Shown in pieces: positions 11,102 to 22,778 of a DNA stretch of 64,000 nt. This DNA comes from Capronia americana (lineage: Eukaryota > Ascomycota > Eurotiomycetes > Chaetothyriales > Herpotrichiellaceae), in contig JADWQD010000017.1 of assembly GCA_016110215.1 (NCBI GenBank), positions 496,001 to 560,000 on the forward strand, read 5' to 3'. The position numbers were made by a program, and so were the translations under genes. Below the pieces are notes generated by a model. The model ran no database searches. It saw only the letters and a program-made list of their open reading frames with translations, and was not told where the DNA came from. Position 1 is the stretch's first letter, and every line of letters starts with the position of its first letter.

Positions 11102-12447
11102 ATGGAAGGCGAATGTCTCTGCAAAGGTTCGTTCATTATTACATCCAGTGCTCAACGACTCTGACTTTACTCGCGGCGGTGGTGCCTCTGTGAGATGTCT
11201 TTTCCACACAGTATTAATCAACGTACGTGGCATTGGCAACATGGCTAATATTTAATCAAACCAATCGCAGCCGTGGCCGTCAAAGTCAACGACGACAACC
11301 TCTTCGGTGAACAACGACGGGGTCATATCTGCCATTGTAACAATTGCAGAAAAGTTGCGGGTGGGATGTAAGTCTGTGTGGTGTATTTCATTCACTCATT
11401 CACTCATGCATGCATACGCCCGCCTACTTGGAGATGACTATTCCCATCCTCACAGCTTTTTGCATTGAACCCTGATTAGCAGCACATGGAGTACTGGACG
11501 CTGCAGCCTCGCCACATACAAATCGCATCACATCACACATACGTTGGCGAGGGAGTGGGTGCATAACTAACGATCAATACGGATTGACAGATTCGGAACC
11601 AACCTGACCATCGAGGAGGAAAAGGTCGAATTCCCAAAGGGAAAGGGAAACATCAAAGTCTACAGTGTTAGTCCGTCGCTCGTTGGCCCGACGATCTCGA
11701 TCTCGATCTCCACATATCCTTCGTCCGCTCTGCATCGGGTGTGACGCACTTCACTGATTACTTATTACCGCTGCGAAATTCAGGATCCAGACACTTCAAG
11801 CGGGACTCCGGTGCAGAGGTGCGTACACTAAACCATACTCCGCGGCGTCAGGGGCTGTTGGGACACATGCCTGGCGAAAAATCAAGCAATCAAGTGCTTG
11901 AAGCACATGACCTTAATTAGTACTTCCTGACAATGATTGGTACCAGATATTTCTGCCAAACATGCGGCGTCCCCATCATGAGCATCACGCCATTATATAA
12001 GGGCAAGATTGTCCTCAAGCTAGGATTGGTATGTGTTAATCTATGGCCACCATGTCCGTGACGAGGGAATATAGGGGCACTCACTGCGCTGTCTGCACTT
12101 GCTCATCGACTCGATGGACCGGGACGGGGACTGGGACAAGGAATCCCACGCTGACTGATGCTGGTATTACATAAAGTACCCCAAAATTCCCGTCCCGGAA
12201 TGGGAATCTTTCGCGGAAAGGCGTCAACATTGGGAAAAACCCTTCGAGGGGACAATACAGTATAAGACAAAGGTGAGGTTTGCGAGAAGCCACTGATGGA
12301 CAGGACAGGCCTTTTATTTTTCACTTTTCATGGCACACGATGAACACCAACTAACTAATGTCTCCTCCTTTCGTACGCTAGAGTTTCGGCGATAAAATGC
12401 CCGGCTCGCTTGAGAAGGCGGAGAAGGTCCAGGTTCAGTCGCAGTAG
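11102..12447 (+). CDS. GFA/CENP-V domain protein (glutathione-dependent formaldehyde-activating enzyme family), 7 exons
   Basis: Exons are 11102-11126, 11271-11367, 11591-11666, 11784-11818, 11947-12028, 12177-12272 and 12382-12447, giving 158 residues. The phases join cleanly and the stop is TAG. The protein starts MEGECLCKG, carries CHCNNCRKVAGG and later YFCQTCGVP. These are the three zinc-ligand clusters of the GFA fold (CxC, CxCxxC, CxxC). Family members bind zinc; the founding bacterial enzyme makes S-hydroxymethylglutathione, but fungal paralogues are mostly of unknown substrate. It is small and presumably cytosolic. Seven exons in 1.35 kb is a high density, and the gene has no long ORF, so an intronless caller would miss it. 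The first base of exon 6 is the least certain boundary. Confidence 0.88.
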
Positions 12448-13035
12448 GAGGCAGGGAGGGAGCGAGCGACGGAAACGGACAGTGGTGCGAGCAAGTCAAG
12501 GGTTAAAGGACGGGATAACGAAGTATCGGGGAGTATTTGAGGGGGGGTTGATGATGATGGATGTCCGAAGTCCGTGCATTTGTGCGCGGGCACGCACACA
12601 CACACACACACACACGAGAGAGAGAGAGAGAGAGAGAGAGAGTATGTGTGTGTGTTATGTGTCTAACGTATATATTCATCAATCTCTCCTCCTCTCATGC
12701 CATCAGGATCGCAAGAGGTACTAATTACCTTGCGTAGTAGATAACTTCCACAGCACGCTCGAATGGCGACGGATCACAACTGGTCAAGAAATTGCGTCGC
12801 ATGGAGCGGATGCAGTCGTGGGGTGGAACCATGTATATAATATTATACTATTTCACTGTCCGAAATGGATTAGGTGAGTTGCGAGCGAGGCGTCATTGAT
12901 TGACCTGTCATATGATATAATATACGCCTTCCTTGGTACGGACGAGGAGACTCTCGACAGTCTAAATGGTAGAGCAGACTAGAGTGACCGACTGGACCAC
13001 GATGAATACTAAATACAGCGTTGTGGGCTGCCCGC
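12448..13035. other. Convergent intergenic region with microsatellite
   Basis: The region holds the 3' ends of the GFA gene and the beta-mannosidase gene. A compound (AC)n(AG)n microsatellite fills 12593-12642. Nothing else was seen. Confidence 0.6.
12593..12642. repeat. (AC)n(AG)n compound microsatellite
   Basis: About ten AC units run directly into about twelve GA units, followed by a short GT-rich stretch. It lies in the 3' flank of the GFA-domain gene. Confidence 0.95.
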
Positions 13036-15963
13036 TCATACCACAGCCGTGTCCTTCAACCCAAACGATTGCTCCGCCCCGATATACGTCCACCGGATAT
13101 CCTCCTCTTTGACCTCCCCACCAGTGATCTGTACGACGACCTCCTCGCCGGGCACGATATCGAAGCCGTTATCGCTGAGGCTGACCCAGTCTTTCTTCTC
13201 CTCGAACACGAACCCGTGGACAGGTCGCCCTGCCGTGATTGTCAGGGTATCTTTCTCCGACGAGAGCGCGACTTTGACCCCTCGATCGGGGAAGACGAGG
13301 TATTTGATCGGATGGGGCCACGCCGTGTCCGTGCAGATGGGTTTGCCGTTGCGTATGAGCGACGCGTGGACGATATAAGGGTCCCATTCCGATTGTGGCG
13401 CGGGCTTGCCACTTCCATCGAGGCGGACTTCGACGTTCTGCATAATCTCTGTCGTCCCGTTCGCGTGAGCAGGAAGGGCCTTTCGGATCACTGGTTCAAC
13501 GAGATCCTTTCCCGTCCTGATACTCACGGCCCTCACGATGAGATCTACTTTCACTTCTTCGGTGCCTAGATTCGATACCCACACATCATACGTCTTGTCC
13601 TGGTTCGCAACCGTCGGGTCACAATGGCCGGACGTCCACTCGTGAAACGGTCTGCTCACCCCGACGACCACAGGCTTCAAAGCTCGCTTGATAGCGTAGA
13701 AACTCGGCTTCTTGACAAGGAAGTAATCTACAACGGCCCATGACATCGTCGGCCACGTATCGTTGAACTGCCACAACAGGACGCCACCACATTTCCTCCT
13801 GCCCGCCGCGCCCCATTCTCTTCTCCATGATCGGTATGCAAAAGTCACAGCGTCGCTCTGCATGACCTGGCTTATGTGTGCGAAACCAGCGAGATCGTAC
13901 TGGAATTTGAAGTTTTCAGCCATATAGGTCATTAGCCGTCTCTCGTGGTCGATGGCCCTGTTATGGTAGTCCATCGTCATGGAGCCGGGGTATTGCTGTC
14001 CGGATTGGGTGGCGATGTGGCTGATTATGGTAGACAGATGAGGGTATGCTTCCATGCCGAATTCGCTGACAAAGCGGCCGGACATGTCGGGGAGGGCAAG
14101 TTCTTGATATCGGCGCATGGAGCCGTGCCAGACTAAGACGATGGTCAGTTAAGCGTGATTCACAACGCCACTTCGAGTCGTTGACGGCCAGTAAGAAACG
14201 TGAGCAGCGTCACGAAAACGGAGGGCATGAGCGAAGCTGGCCGGAAAGCTCACCATTCCACTGATGAATATCCCCCACTGTTGGATCCCAGGTCTTCTTC
14301 CCATCTCCCCAGGGACTACTTGGATGATAAACCGCGCCTGGACTCTCCTCCTGCACAATCTTGGGTAACAAGTACTCGTAGATATACCTTGCCGGGAAGG
14401 TCGTGCTCAGCCAGTGTTCGGGATCCTTGTCGCCTTCGTAGTCATATTCGAGATTATGCTTCTCTTGGATTTGGTAGTCTTCGTTGTTGCCTGCCCAGAT
14501 GGCTAGAGAGGGGTGGGATCGTAGACGGCGGATATTTTGACGGGCTTCAACTTCGATTTGAGACAAGAACGAGGGATAGGTCGGGTAGCTGGCGCATGCG
14601 AAAGCAAAGTCCTGCCAGACGAGGATGCCCAGTTCGTCGCAGGCGGAATATAATGCGTCATCTTCGTATATACCGCCACCCCAAATCCTGTATGTGTTCA
14701 GTGAGCGGGACTGCTGTTCTTCACCAGATAATTGGAAGCAGTAAACTCGGCATCGACATTGGCAGCAGCGGCAATACTCACCTCGTCATGATCTGGTTCC
14801 CCTCGACCATCAACTCCATCCAATTTCTATATCCTCCATCGCTGATCCGGGGGAGAAAACTGTCGGCAGGGATCCAACACGATCCGCCTGTGAAGACATC
14901 GACATTGTTGACGCGGAAGTAAAACGACTTGCCATATTCGTCCGGTTCTTGGACGAGTTCGCACCTGCGAAACCCCGTCGACCTGGATTTGGCAGCGACT
15001 AGCTCTGGGTCTTCGGCCGACGTCAAGGTCGCTTTGAGGACGTAGAGTGTTTGTTGTCCATAACCGCGAGGATACCAGAGCCCTGGATTTTCGACCTTGA
15101 AGTCGGTTGTTGCGAGGCCTTCCTTGGTGACCTTGACTTCCCCAGACTGGAACGCGACGTTGCCATCAAGCGACAGCTCGAACCTGACTGTAGCACGCGC
15201 CAGGCCCTCCTTCTGCCTACCGGCCACGATTGCGAGAAGCTTGCCTCCTACACTCTTCAAGTCATCGCCTACCTCTCCCTGCCACCAAACATCATCAACC
15301 CTTGCCGCGTATGTCTCCAGTAGTATCGGCTTCCAAGGCCCCGCGGTAATCAGAATGGGACCCCAATCCCAACCCCAATGACACTGCGCTTTTCGTACCG
15401 GTAGCCTGCTGTTCTCGGTTTGATGAGCAATAAAATTGTGCCCATGCTCGTGCTCTTTGACCAGCTCGCGGCCACGAAGCAATGCGGAATCGAAGGTGAT
15501 CTGCAGCACATTTCCTCCTGCGCAGGAGTCAGTGCCGGAAGATTTTCGCAGCCGTGACGTGACATCAACGCGGTATTCGAGGAACATGTTGGCAGCGTCG
15601 AGGATCTTGTGGCCGTTCAAAGTCACCACGGCGAAGGTATCTAGGCCTTTGAAGACGAGGTCGGTCGTTGCACCCTCTGAGACGCCAGCCGGGGTGGGAA
15701 AGCTTGTCCTGTAAACCCAAGATTTTTCTGCAACCCATCGCACCGCCAGCTCGTTCATATTGACAAATGGGTCAGGTATCCTGTCAAGCAGTCAGGGCAA
15801 GTCCGGCGGAGGCTAACTTGTGTTTCACGTACTTGCCATTTTCTTGAAGATCGAGGTGGATGACAGTTGGCAATTTGCGAGCCGGAAGCCATGCATCACC
15901 GGGGCTGTCATCGGCTTGTTTGACTTGCCATCCTGTGCTTAGCTCTGTGACTGTGACTGCCAT
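13036..15963 (-). CDS. Beta-mannosidase, glycoside hydrolase family 2
   Basis: Exons on the minus strand are 15963-15833, 15780-14782, 14687-14254 and 14132-13036, giving 886 residues. The start is MAVTVTELSTGWQVKQ. The GH2 layout is complete: an N-terminal sugar-binding domain (HWGWDWGPI near residue 170), an Ig-like domain, then the catalytic barrel. The acid/base glutamate is the E of WAGNNE (about residue 446) and the nucleophile is the E of GRFVSEFGM (about 545). It should release terminal beta-mannose from manno-oligosaccharides. No signal peptide is visible, so it fits the intracellular type (beta-mannosidase B) that finishes N-glycan and mannan breakdown. The gene diverges from the alpha/beta hydrolase at 16676. 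Confidence 0.92.
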
Positions 15964-16675
15964 ACCGAAGTGACCTTTCTACTTCCACTGTTAAAAGTGC
16001 CCCAAGGAAGGCGTTGGGAGGGCGGTAGCTCTGATATCAACATCCCTACACCAATATGTGAGAGGTACGGCGAGAGAACCGTCACAGATGTGATCTCTGT
16101 CGATCCAGGTTGCTTAAGTCGCTGCAGCCATCAATATCCAAGCCAATGCCTTCAGAAAGCGGGGTATAGTGGCTGGTTACAGTCTTGCTCGGCGTGGATT
16201 CGTCCGAAATGCCCGTAGCGACCCCTTTGGACAATATGGTTTGTATGTTTGCCGTGATGTTTGGACGTACAGCTATACGAATTGTAACCAGTTCGGAGGG
16301 CATAAAGCTGCGCACATCGAGCCAAGACGGACAAGTGTAGTAGGAGTGAGGCCTCCAGGGCTTTCAGTTCGCTCCACATGGCGGACCGAGGTTCCCTTTA
16401 TTGGTTGCTCCAGTGTCCAGCAGCTCCCAGCCCCGCATTTCTGACAGTCAGAAGTCGCCGTGGTGTGAGTTTCGAAAAGTCAGAAACTAACGCGAGACTC
16501 AGCAACGGCGATGGCGACACGGGGTTGGACTCGTCCGTTCGGAGGAACTGGCAGACCTTGAGGATCATAAATAAGAGCGCCAGGCCGTATCTTTCCTACC
16601 ATGTTCTTTGTTGGAGTATCGACTTGAACAGCAGTTAACCGAGCAGCCCTTTTCCACTAAGCCGAGTCGCCTACC
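15964..16675. other. Divergent promoter region
   Basis: It separates the beta-mannosidase start from the alpha/beta hydrolase start. No recognisable ORF or RNA gene is present. Confidence 0.5.
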
Positions 16676-17534
16676 ATGGGGTCCACTACCAAACCGTCCA
16701 TCCTCCTCATCCCAGGCTCTTTCGGACTTCCGGAGTTCTATGAGCCAGTCTTCGAACTAGTTCGTGCGAAAGGCTATGACATTCGGGGGCTGCACAAGCC
16801 GACTGTCGGCCTTTCGGCTCGTCAGCCACGGCCGGGACCGTTGCCAACAATGTACGACGACGCCGCGTATATAGCGGGAGAAGCAGAAAAGCTCGCCGAC
16901 GAAGGCAAAGACGTGATTCTGGTGCCTCACTCGTATGGTGGTGTGCCGACGTCTCAAAGCACGAAAGGGCTCAGCAAGAAAGAGAGGCAGGAGGCGGGAA
17001 AGCCGGGCGGAATTGTCAGCATCGCCTATCTGACTTGCTTGACGCCGGCTCTGGGCCAGACAGCAAAGGACGTGTTGGCGACAGTACCACCGGAGACTCA
17101 GATCAACTTGACAGTGAAGGTAAGTCTGCTGATACCGCTCCCACTGCTCCCCCAGATTAGTCCTGCTAACGACGCAAAAACAGGAAGACGGCTGGATGAT
17201 ACATGATCCACCCGAGCCATCAGCGGCGCTTTCATTTTCGGACCTTCCGCTGGAAGAAGGGGTTGCCTGGATCAACAAGTTCCCTCAGCATTCCGCTATC
17301 AGCTTCGTCAACGAGCTGACACATGCTGGATACAAGGACGTCGACGTGTCCTATCTAGTCTGCGAGAAGGATCGGGTTATTCCGCCGGCTATACAGCGGG
17401 CAGGTATTGAGATGATTGAAAGAGAGAGTGGCAAGAAAGTCGATGTCACCACCATTCCACGGGATCACTGTCCAATGGCACGCCACCCGGACGAGGTTGC
17501 TGACTGGATTGTGAAAGTGGCTGCAAAATACTGA
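16676..17534 (+). CDS. Alpha/beta hydrolase (esterase-like), 264 residues
   Basis: Exons are 16676-17119 and 17184-17534; the intron starts GTAAGT and ends ACAG. The first strand reads PSILLIPGSFG. The catalytic triad is visible: Ser86 in VPHSYGG, Asp211 in CEKD and His243 in RDHCPM. The nucleophile elbow has Pro where most relatives have Gly (PHSYGG instead of GHSYGG). The size and motifs fit the short fungal hydrolases similar to plant salicylate/methyl-ester esterases. There is no signal peptide, so it is presumably cytosolic. The substrate is unknown. Confidence 0.85.
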
Positions 17535-17828
17535 GCCAATCCGTCGACCCTGAATTGCCGTTGAATTGCCAATGTTTCGGCTAGCCGGGGACAATATACG
17601 TCTTGCATTTGCTATTGGCAATCCTGCACCAAGTTAGCTATGATGACATAGCCACATTGTCCGACTGTGTGTGACTTTGTGGAGTAGCAAATTCACAACT
17701 CTTTTCCTGATGTTGCGTTTGAACCGTTTAAAGGCATGGGGATAATTCAGAGGCGGTCCGGCATCTCAGGTAACACGTAATCATTGTGAAGAAGCGATCG
17801 AGGTCTTTCGTGGGGAGTTGTGGAAGCA

Positions 17829-18744
17829 TCAATAGAATAGAAAGCCCCATTTAGCCGCGAAATATCTTTCGATCTTCCATGCCTTAGGATCCCATGGAGC
17901 CATGCCCGTCGTAATGGTGAAACTTGGCTGGGTGCACAGGTCGCGCCCAAAATCCTCCTCGTTAATGGTAGCGTACATACTGATCATGTTGTCCCGCATC
18001 TTAGGAAATGGAAAGCGGTCAATGCCAGGTTGATGTATGGTGGTCAGCTGGAGAAAGGTGGGTTGTAATGAGAACGGAACGTCTGCACCCACAGGGGACG
18101 ACATCTGTGGGACAACGGTGCAGCTTTTGAGACCCAGAATGATGCCGTTGATGTACATAGCAGAAATGACGGTCATTGAAGGGCAAAGTTCATAGCCAAT
18201 ATCGGGACCCTGTCCTATGGGTGTAATCTGAGATGAGCATTTTCGACACAAGGGTGAAGCAAGTGTAAGCTCCTCGAGGCCGCTGGGAAGGTCGAGATGA
18301 GTATTGGCTCCGGATGTGTGATAGTAGTTCTGATCGGTTCGGCTGTCAGGGCTTGTCTTCTCTTGAGCTCGTTGGCTCGTCGGCTGTGAAATCTGTCTTT
18401 TTGCTTCTCGAAGGCGTGTCCCTGTCAGAGCATCATCAATCAGCATCACTGGCATTCATAATCCATACGGCAGCGGTCACGGCGCAGGAACCGTCGCTGC
18501 TTAGTGCAACAAACATCGGACCTGAGTAACAGAGTAACCCGCCTACTAAGAGGGAAATTTCTTTAAACACAGAAGTGCGATGGTGTAGGCTGAGCCAGCC
18601 CACTGAGGACAGACAGGATCGAAAGGAGCACCCACGTCTCGCTCGTTGAGCCAGCTTGTCCTGGATCTTCTTCCGCTGCTTCGGATCTGCAACAGCATGC
18701 CAGTCATCCTCCGAGGATTTTGAGGCGATCACTGGCTCGGGCAT
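17829..18744 (-). CDS. bZIP-like protein with DUF3425 domain, 233 residues
   Basis: Exons are 18744-18636 and 18421-17829, joined through a GTGGGT...GACAG intron. The N-terminus has the basic region common in this family (DDWHAVADPKQRKKIQDKLAQ, then RARRTRLREAKR). A variable linker and the DUF3425 region follow, ending in DPKAWKIERYFAAKWGFLFY. DUF3425 proteins are fungal bZIP-type factors with a degenerate zipper; most are uncharacterised. The basic region here has lost the canonical RxxRxR spacing in part, so DNA binding should not be assumed. The C-terminus at WGFLF is the normal end of the domain. Confidence 0.8.
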
Positions 18745-19415
18745 CGTGCGACAGGCAGAAGGAAGAGCAAACGCACAACGAGGATGTCCGGGGCTGATGA
18801 GTGTTTGATCAGCATGGAGGAAAGAATCTCCGAAAGCCGAACAACTGCCGAGATGCGCCGGACTCCGGACACCCACGTGACACCTTAGTCCTAGATGACA
18901 AATAAGTACGTCTATGGCTAAATGCTGGAAAGTAGGGCTCGGTGCCGCGTCACGCGTGCACCTGTTGTACGTTCATCCATTGAGCTCTGTTGGCGCACTT
19001 TCTTTCTCTCAATCTGTCCACCAACATACCTACCGTCCCCGGCGTCAGCACAGAGACATGTCATCATCTTTTCGCTTACATGGCATTGGGTGCGATGACT
19101 GAATAGGGTATATGTAATGTCGATCACAGCTCGCTCTCCTGGTTTTGCTGCTTATAGTGACCGTTCAATATCCTGTAGCTCGTAGTTTTCGAAGACCTGG
19201 GGGCCACGGACAATTCGATCTGGATTTAACGTCTGTTGTACCGGAGGATTCAGAAATGCAGAACTCAGCGCACTTCATTCGTGTATATAAGAGCTCTACG
19301 TCCTCATGTCCATGATGAGACCTCTTCATCTCCTCAAGCGTGTCTGTTCTCGCGAACTTCAACTTAGATCGTGTCTGAGTAGACTGGCACCAGCTCTGGC
19401 ACCGGACCCTTCAAG
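18745..19415. other. Divergent intergenic region
   Basis: It lies between the bZIP/DUF3425 gene and the ABM-like gene. No supported feature was seen. Confidence 0.5.
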
Positions 19416-20057
19416 ATGCCCCTAATCGAGATCGCAACCGTACGCCTCCACCCCTCCTTCTCCTCCAACGTACCTGACTCCTTCACCTCGACATGGACCC
19501 GCGCATGCAACTTGGCGACCAAGGCCGCAAATGGGGTTCCCTTTCAACTGTACCACGCCGTTGCTCCAACGGACCGGGATCTATATTATCTCGTCGGCGG
19601 CTGGCAAAGCGGCGATGACCACATCAAGTTCCTGTCAACTCCAGACGCGGTAACTCTCGCCAAGAGTATCGGGCAGTACATGACAGTGGATGTCGTGCGG
19701 CACATCGACGGCGAGGTGGGCGGCCTCGGAAGTACTACAGGAAGGCCAAAAAAGTTGACAGTCAGGGTGTACAAGATTCCTGAATCCGATGTGGCGGACT
19801 GGGAATCAAAGTGGGACAGCAGCTATCAGGGCCTAGGTGGTGCTGGCGGATGGGATTTAAGTGCTGTCGTGCAAAGACAGCACAAGGCCTTTCGACAGAT
19901 GGGCGAGGCGACAAACAGTGTCTCGGCTTTTGGCGGAAAGGACACAGGGGGCGGAAAAACCTGGATATGGTTGGAGAGTGGCGAGGAGAGCACTGCCACG
20001 GCTGAGGAGCAAAACCTCGAGGCAGAAGTGTTCGAGATGGAATATGTTCTGGGATAG
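19416..20057 (+). CDS. ABM-like (dimeric alpha/beta barrel) protein, 213 residues
   Basis: A single exon starts at MPLIEIATVRLHP. The first half reads as an antibiotic-biosynthesis-monooxygenase-type fold (VPFQLYHAV, LYYLVGGWQSGDDHIKFL, YMTVDVVRHIDG). The second half repeats the pattern (LTVRVYKIPESDVADWESKW, KTWIWLESG, AEVFEMEYVLG). Tandem ABM-like folds are common in small fungal proteins without known function. No metal or haem ligands are obvious. There is no signal peptide. Confidence 0.7.
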   Translation: MPLIEIATVRLHPSFSSNVPDSFTSTWTRACNLATKAANGVPFQLYHAVAPTDRDLYYLVGGWQSGDDHIKFLSTPDAVTLAKSIGQYMTVDVVRHIDGEVGGLGSTTGRPKKLTVRVYKIPESDVADWESKWDSSYQGLGGAGGWDLSAVVQRQHKAFRQMGEATNSVSAFGGKDTGGGKTWIWLESGEESTATAEEQNLEAEVFEMEYVLG

Positions 20058-20514
20058 ATGCTGGTCGACAAAGGCAACGGCCTCTGTATGCTTGCGTGAG
20101 ATGGCGTCGTGGGCGTCTTCGCGGCTTGTAAGGTTTTCCATCGAGTACGTATGCCCGCAATGTTGTAAATCAGCGCTAGTGCGGCAAGCCCTGATCTTGT
20201 TGGAGCAGGCACGTAGGCATTGTCATTGTGTCGAGGGTGTTGCCAGCAGTATGCTCCGGCACATGCAGTGCCAGCGTCTCACGGGGTGCGCCCTCGTCGT
20301 ATCTTCGCGATGGCCAACACGATTCTGGCCCGAAGATCAAGAGCCTCGGGTTATTTGCAGGCCCCAGCTCGGAGTTGGGAACTGGGCACCGTATTCTCAA
20401 GCACCTCATTCAGCTGAATCAGCGCTGACGACGGTTCATGGCCGGTTTCCCCGAGGAAACGGCGGTCTAGACCACTGCCGATCTGAGAGCTCACGCCTGC
20501 AGAGAAACGCTCGC
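20058..20514. other. Convergent intergenic region
   Basis: 3' flanks of the ABM-like gene and of the conserved fungal gene on the minus strand. Open frames here are short and show no family resemblance. Confidence 0.5.
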
Positions 20515-21492
20515 TCAGTCGAGATCCATGCCTCCACCCGGAACGGCAACCGGCTGTGGTCTATCGAACCGATTGTAGTCAGTCCAATTTTCCACCTGAG
20601 ATTGCTGCGGGAGTTGTGGTTGAACAGCCTCTGGCCCGGGTGTTCTCTCGGCCCGCAAGACCTCGTCACCCTCAAACACCATAGGCTGAGATCTCAGGTT
20701 CTGAAGACAAGTCTCCCAAGTTCTACCAACAAGCTTTCCTTCCAACAAACTTTCCGTGAAGAGGAAAAAGCCCTCTTGACATCCGACAAGATACGCATCA
20801 AGGCCTGCATTTCTCAGGAGGAATTGTGCGCCGTGAATGGCTCTGGAATAGTGGTTATCGATATATCTTGCCCAGCCTCTCGCCGCAGTCTGTAGAGACT
20901 CGCTTTCGGACTCCATCTTGGACCATCCGACACCCAACGCGATCCTCGCCTCGTCAAATTCCGGTCGATCAACAGCAGTTTTGGGCGGGCTGGCTGGTGC
21001 CGAGGCGACACCAGTATCGATTGGCAGACGAATTGATGCCTGAGACAATCTGACTGATTTTCGGCTGGTTGGCATCTTTGGCCGACTGTAAGCGGCAGTG
21101 ATTTCTTCTCTGAGCGCCGTCTCGTCTGCCTTCTCCTCGTACCAGGTGCCTGTCTGGCTTTCTGCAGAAACCGAAATGCCCGTTTTGGGATTGAGTAACA
21201 CCATGCCCTCACCGTAGATTGGTTCCTCCTCCGGTATCGGTGCCGGGGTCGAAACTGAAGCGAAATAAGAGCCGTCCACTTCCGCATCAAATGCAGTCTC
21301 ATCTCGTGATCGCTTCCGCGATGGGTTTGTCGAAATGGGCGTCATGCTGTCAATTGGGGTATACGTGGTCGAATGGTTGGCATATGAGGCTGGCGAAGGC
21401 TCATCCTGATCCATAGCCTTGGGGGTGTCGGAAGGAGTCGGTAGCTGTTGCTGGTCCAGTGGGACAAATGACATGTTCACAGTGCGATCCAA
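20515..21492 (-). CDS. Conserved fungal protein of unknown function, 325 residues
   Basis: A single exon. Translation starts at MDRTVNMSF or at the second methionine (MSFVPLDQQQ, 21474). The N-terminal 150 residues are Ser/Thr/Pro-rich with a basic patch NPSRKRSRDE, a likely nuclear signal. Next comes MVLLNPKTGISVSAESQTGTW. A helical conserved block (ARIALGVGWSKM, AARGWARYIDNHY, FLLRNAGLDAYLVGCQEGFF) follows, then a disordered tail. The conserved block is one I associate with uncharacterised nuclear proteins of Pezizomycotina. No function can be given. Confidence 0.75.
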   Translation of the reverse strand: MDRTVNMSFVPLDQQQLPTPSDTPKAMDQDEPSPASYANHSTTYTPIDSMTPISTNPSRKRSRDETAFDAEVDGSYFASVSTPAPIPEEEPIYGEGMVLLNPKTGISVSAESQTGTWYEEKADETALREEITAAYSRPKMPTSRKSVRLSQASIRLPIDTGVASAPASPPKTAVDRPEFDEARIALGVGWSKMESESESLQTAARGWARYIDNHYSRAIHGAQFLLRNAGLDAYLVGCQEGFFLFTESLLEGKLVGRTWETCLQNLRSQPMVFEGDEVLRAERTPGPEAVQPQLPQQSQVENWTDYNRFDRPQPVAVPGGGMDLD

Positions 21493-22778
21493 AACTATGC
21501 GATATTCGCCAAATGATTTTGATCTGAATGATAGATGCGGCAGCAGTGATGACTACAGCTGACACCTGAATGTAGGTATGCGCCGAAGTAAGTCCAAGCC
21601 CGAGTGAAGCACCGATGAGGTGTGGAAGCAGGCCGGAGACCTAAGATATAAGAGAGGCAGCGACCACGTGGAGGCAAAGTAGTCAACAGAAGATGGGTCA
21701 GGACAGGGAGAAGGAAGGTATTTGAGCGAGGAGAGCTGGAACAGAATGAGGCAAGGTCGCAAGCTGAGAGAACCGCAGCGAAAAGCGAGAATCTGGGGAT
21801 TTTGCGGTCTACTGATTCCCTGTAAGTAACTATGCTGTAAGTGGTGGATCCTGGCAAGACACAAGGTCTGAGCGGCGGCTTCACGGCAACGAGTCGCACA
21901 TCAGAATTCGGGATGCCTTTTGGCGACGAGGCAGCCTAAAAGCAGTAAAGTCTCAAGGAAGCGCACAAGGATTGCCAGGAACGCAACCGTGATCGGGCAA
22001 AGGCCATTGGAACGAGTCGATTGAGGCGTGAGCTGCATGGCATCTGCATAAGCAAGCACATTTTGCGGTATCCGATCCACAGCGGGTTCGGGGGGCACAA
22101 ATCGCAGGCAAGCCATGGCTGAAAATCGGACCTGTACTCGTAAGGCGAAATCCACTGGGCTTGGATAAGCTAAGGAGCCCCCGAAGGACAAGTCAGGGTC
22201 CAGCTGCAGACCCGCAAGCTCTTGCCTGGCCTTAATTGCCCAGCCAGCCAATCCACACCCGGCGGATCAGCCTCTGATGCCTGGACGCGCACAGTTCTCG
22301 ATGCGTTCAACCGAAGACGGACAAGAAAGAGTGTGGGGAAGAGCCAGGCTAATAGGCTAGGCGCCCTCTCAGAGCCCTCACGCACGCCATCTCGCCTTCT
22401 CTACCTACCAGTACGGCGCTGCAGCGCAGTTCTGAGCACGGGCACAGGCCATCCGTGCTTGCCACATGCTTATCGCACAGCTCTCCCAGCCTCTTACGAA
22501 AGACCTCGTACGCTCTGGCAGTGTCCAATGCAACGTGATTAGTATGTCACCGGCTGAGGAGCTTCCCGTAGCACTCCGCCGACGATGCAACAGCCAAGTA
22601 TAAACCGCAATCTGTTCTAACATTTGCCATGCCGATCCAAACTCCGTGAGTGTGCGTTGAATATCGTACAAGTTGCAAAGTCTATGTGCCGCGAATTTGC
22701 GAGTCCCCTGTACAAGTCGCTCCCTGCTGTAGAGGGTCCCTCCCCATGCTCGTTATCTCCTGCTTTCTCGAAGGTCGT
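21493..22778. other. Intergenic region, 1.3 kb
   Basis: It holds the promoter of the minus-strand gene at 20515 and the 3' flank of the transporter. Several overlapping short frames occur on both strands, none with recognisable content. Confidence 0.5.

Noticed and set aside
12593..12642. Possible regulatory element or CRISPR-like repeat
   Set aside because: It is a plain dinucleotide microsatellite; no spacer structure is present anywhere in the window.
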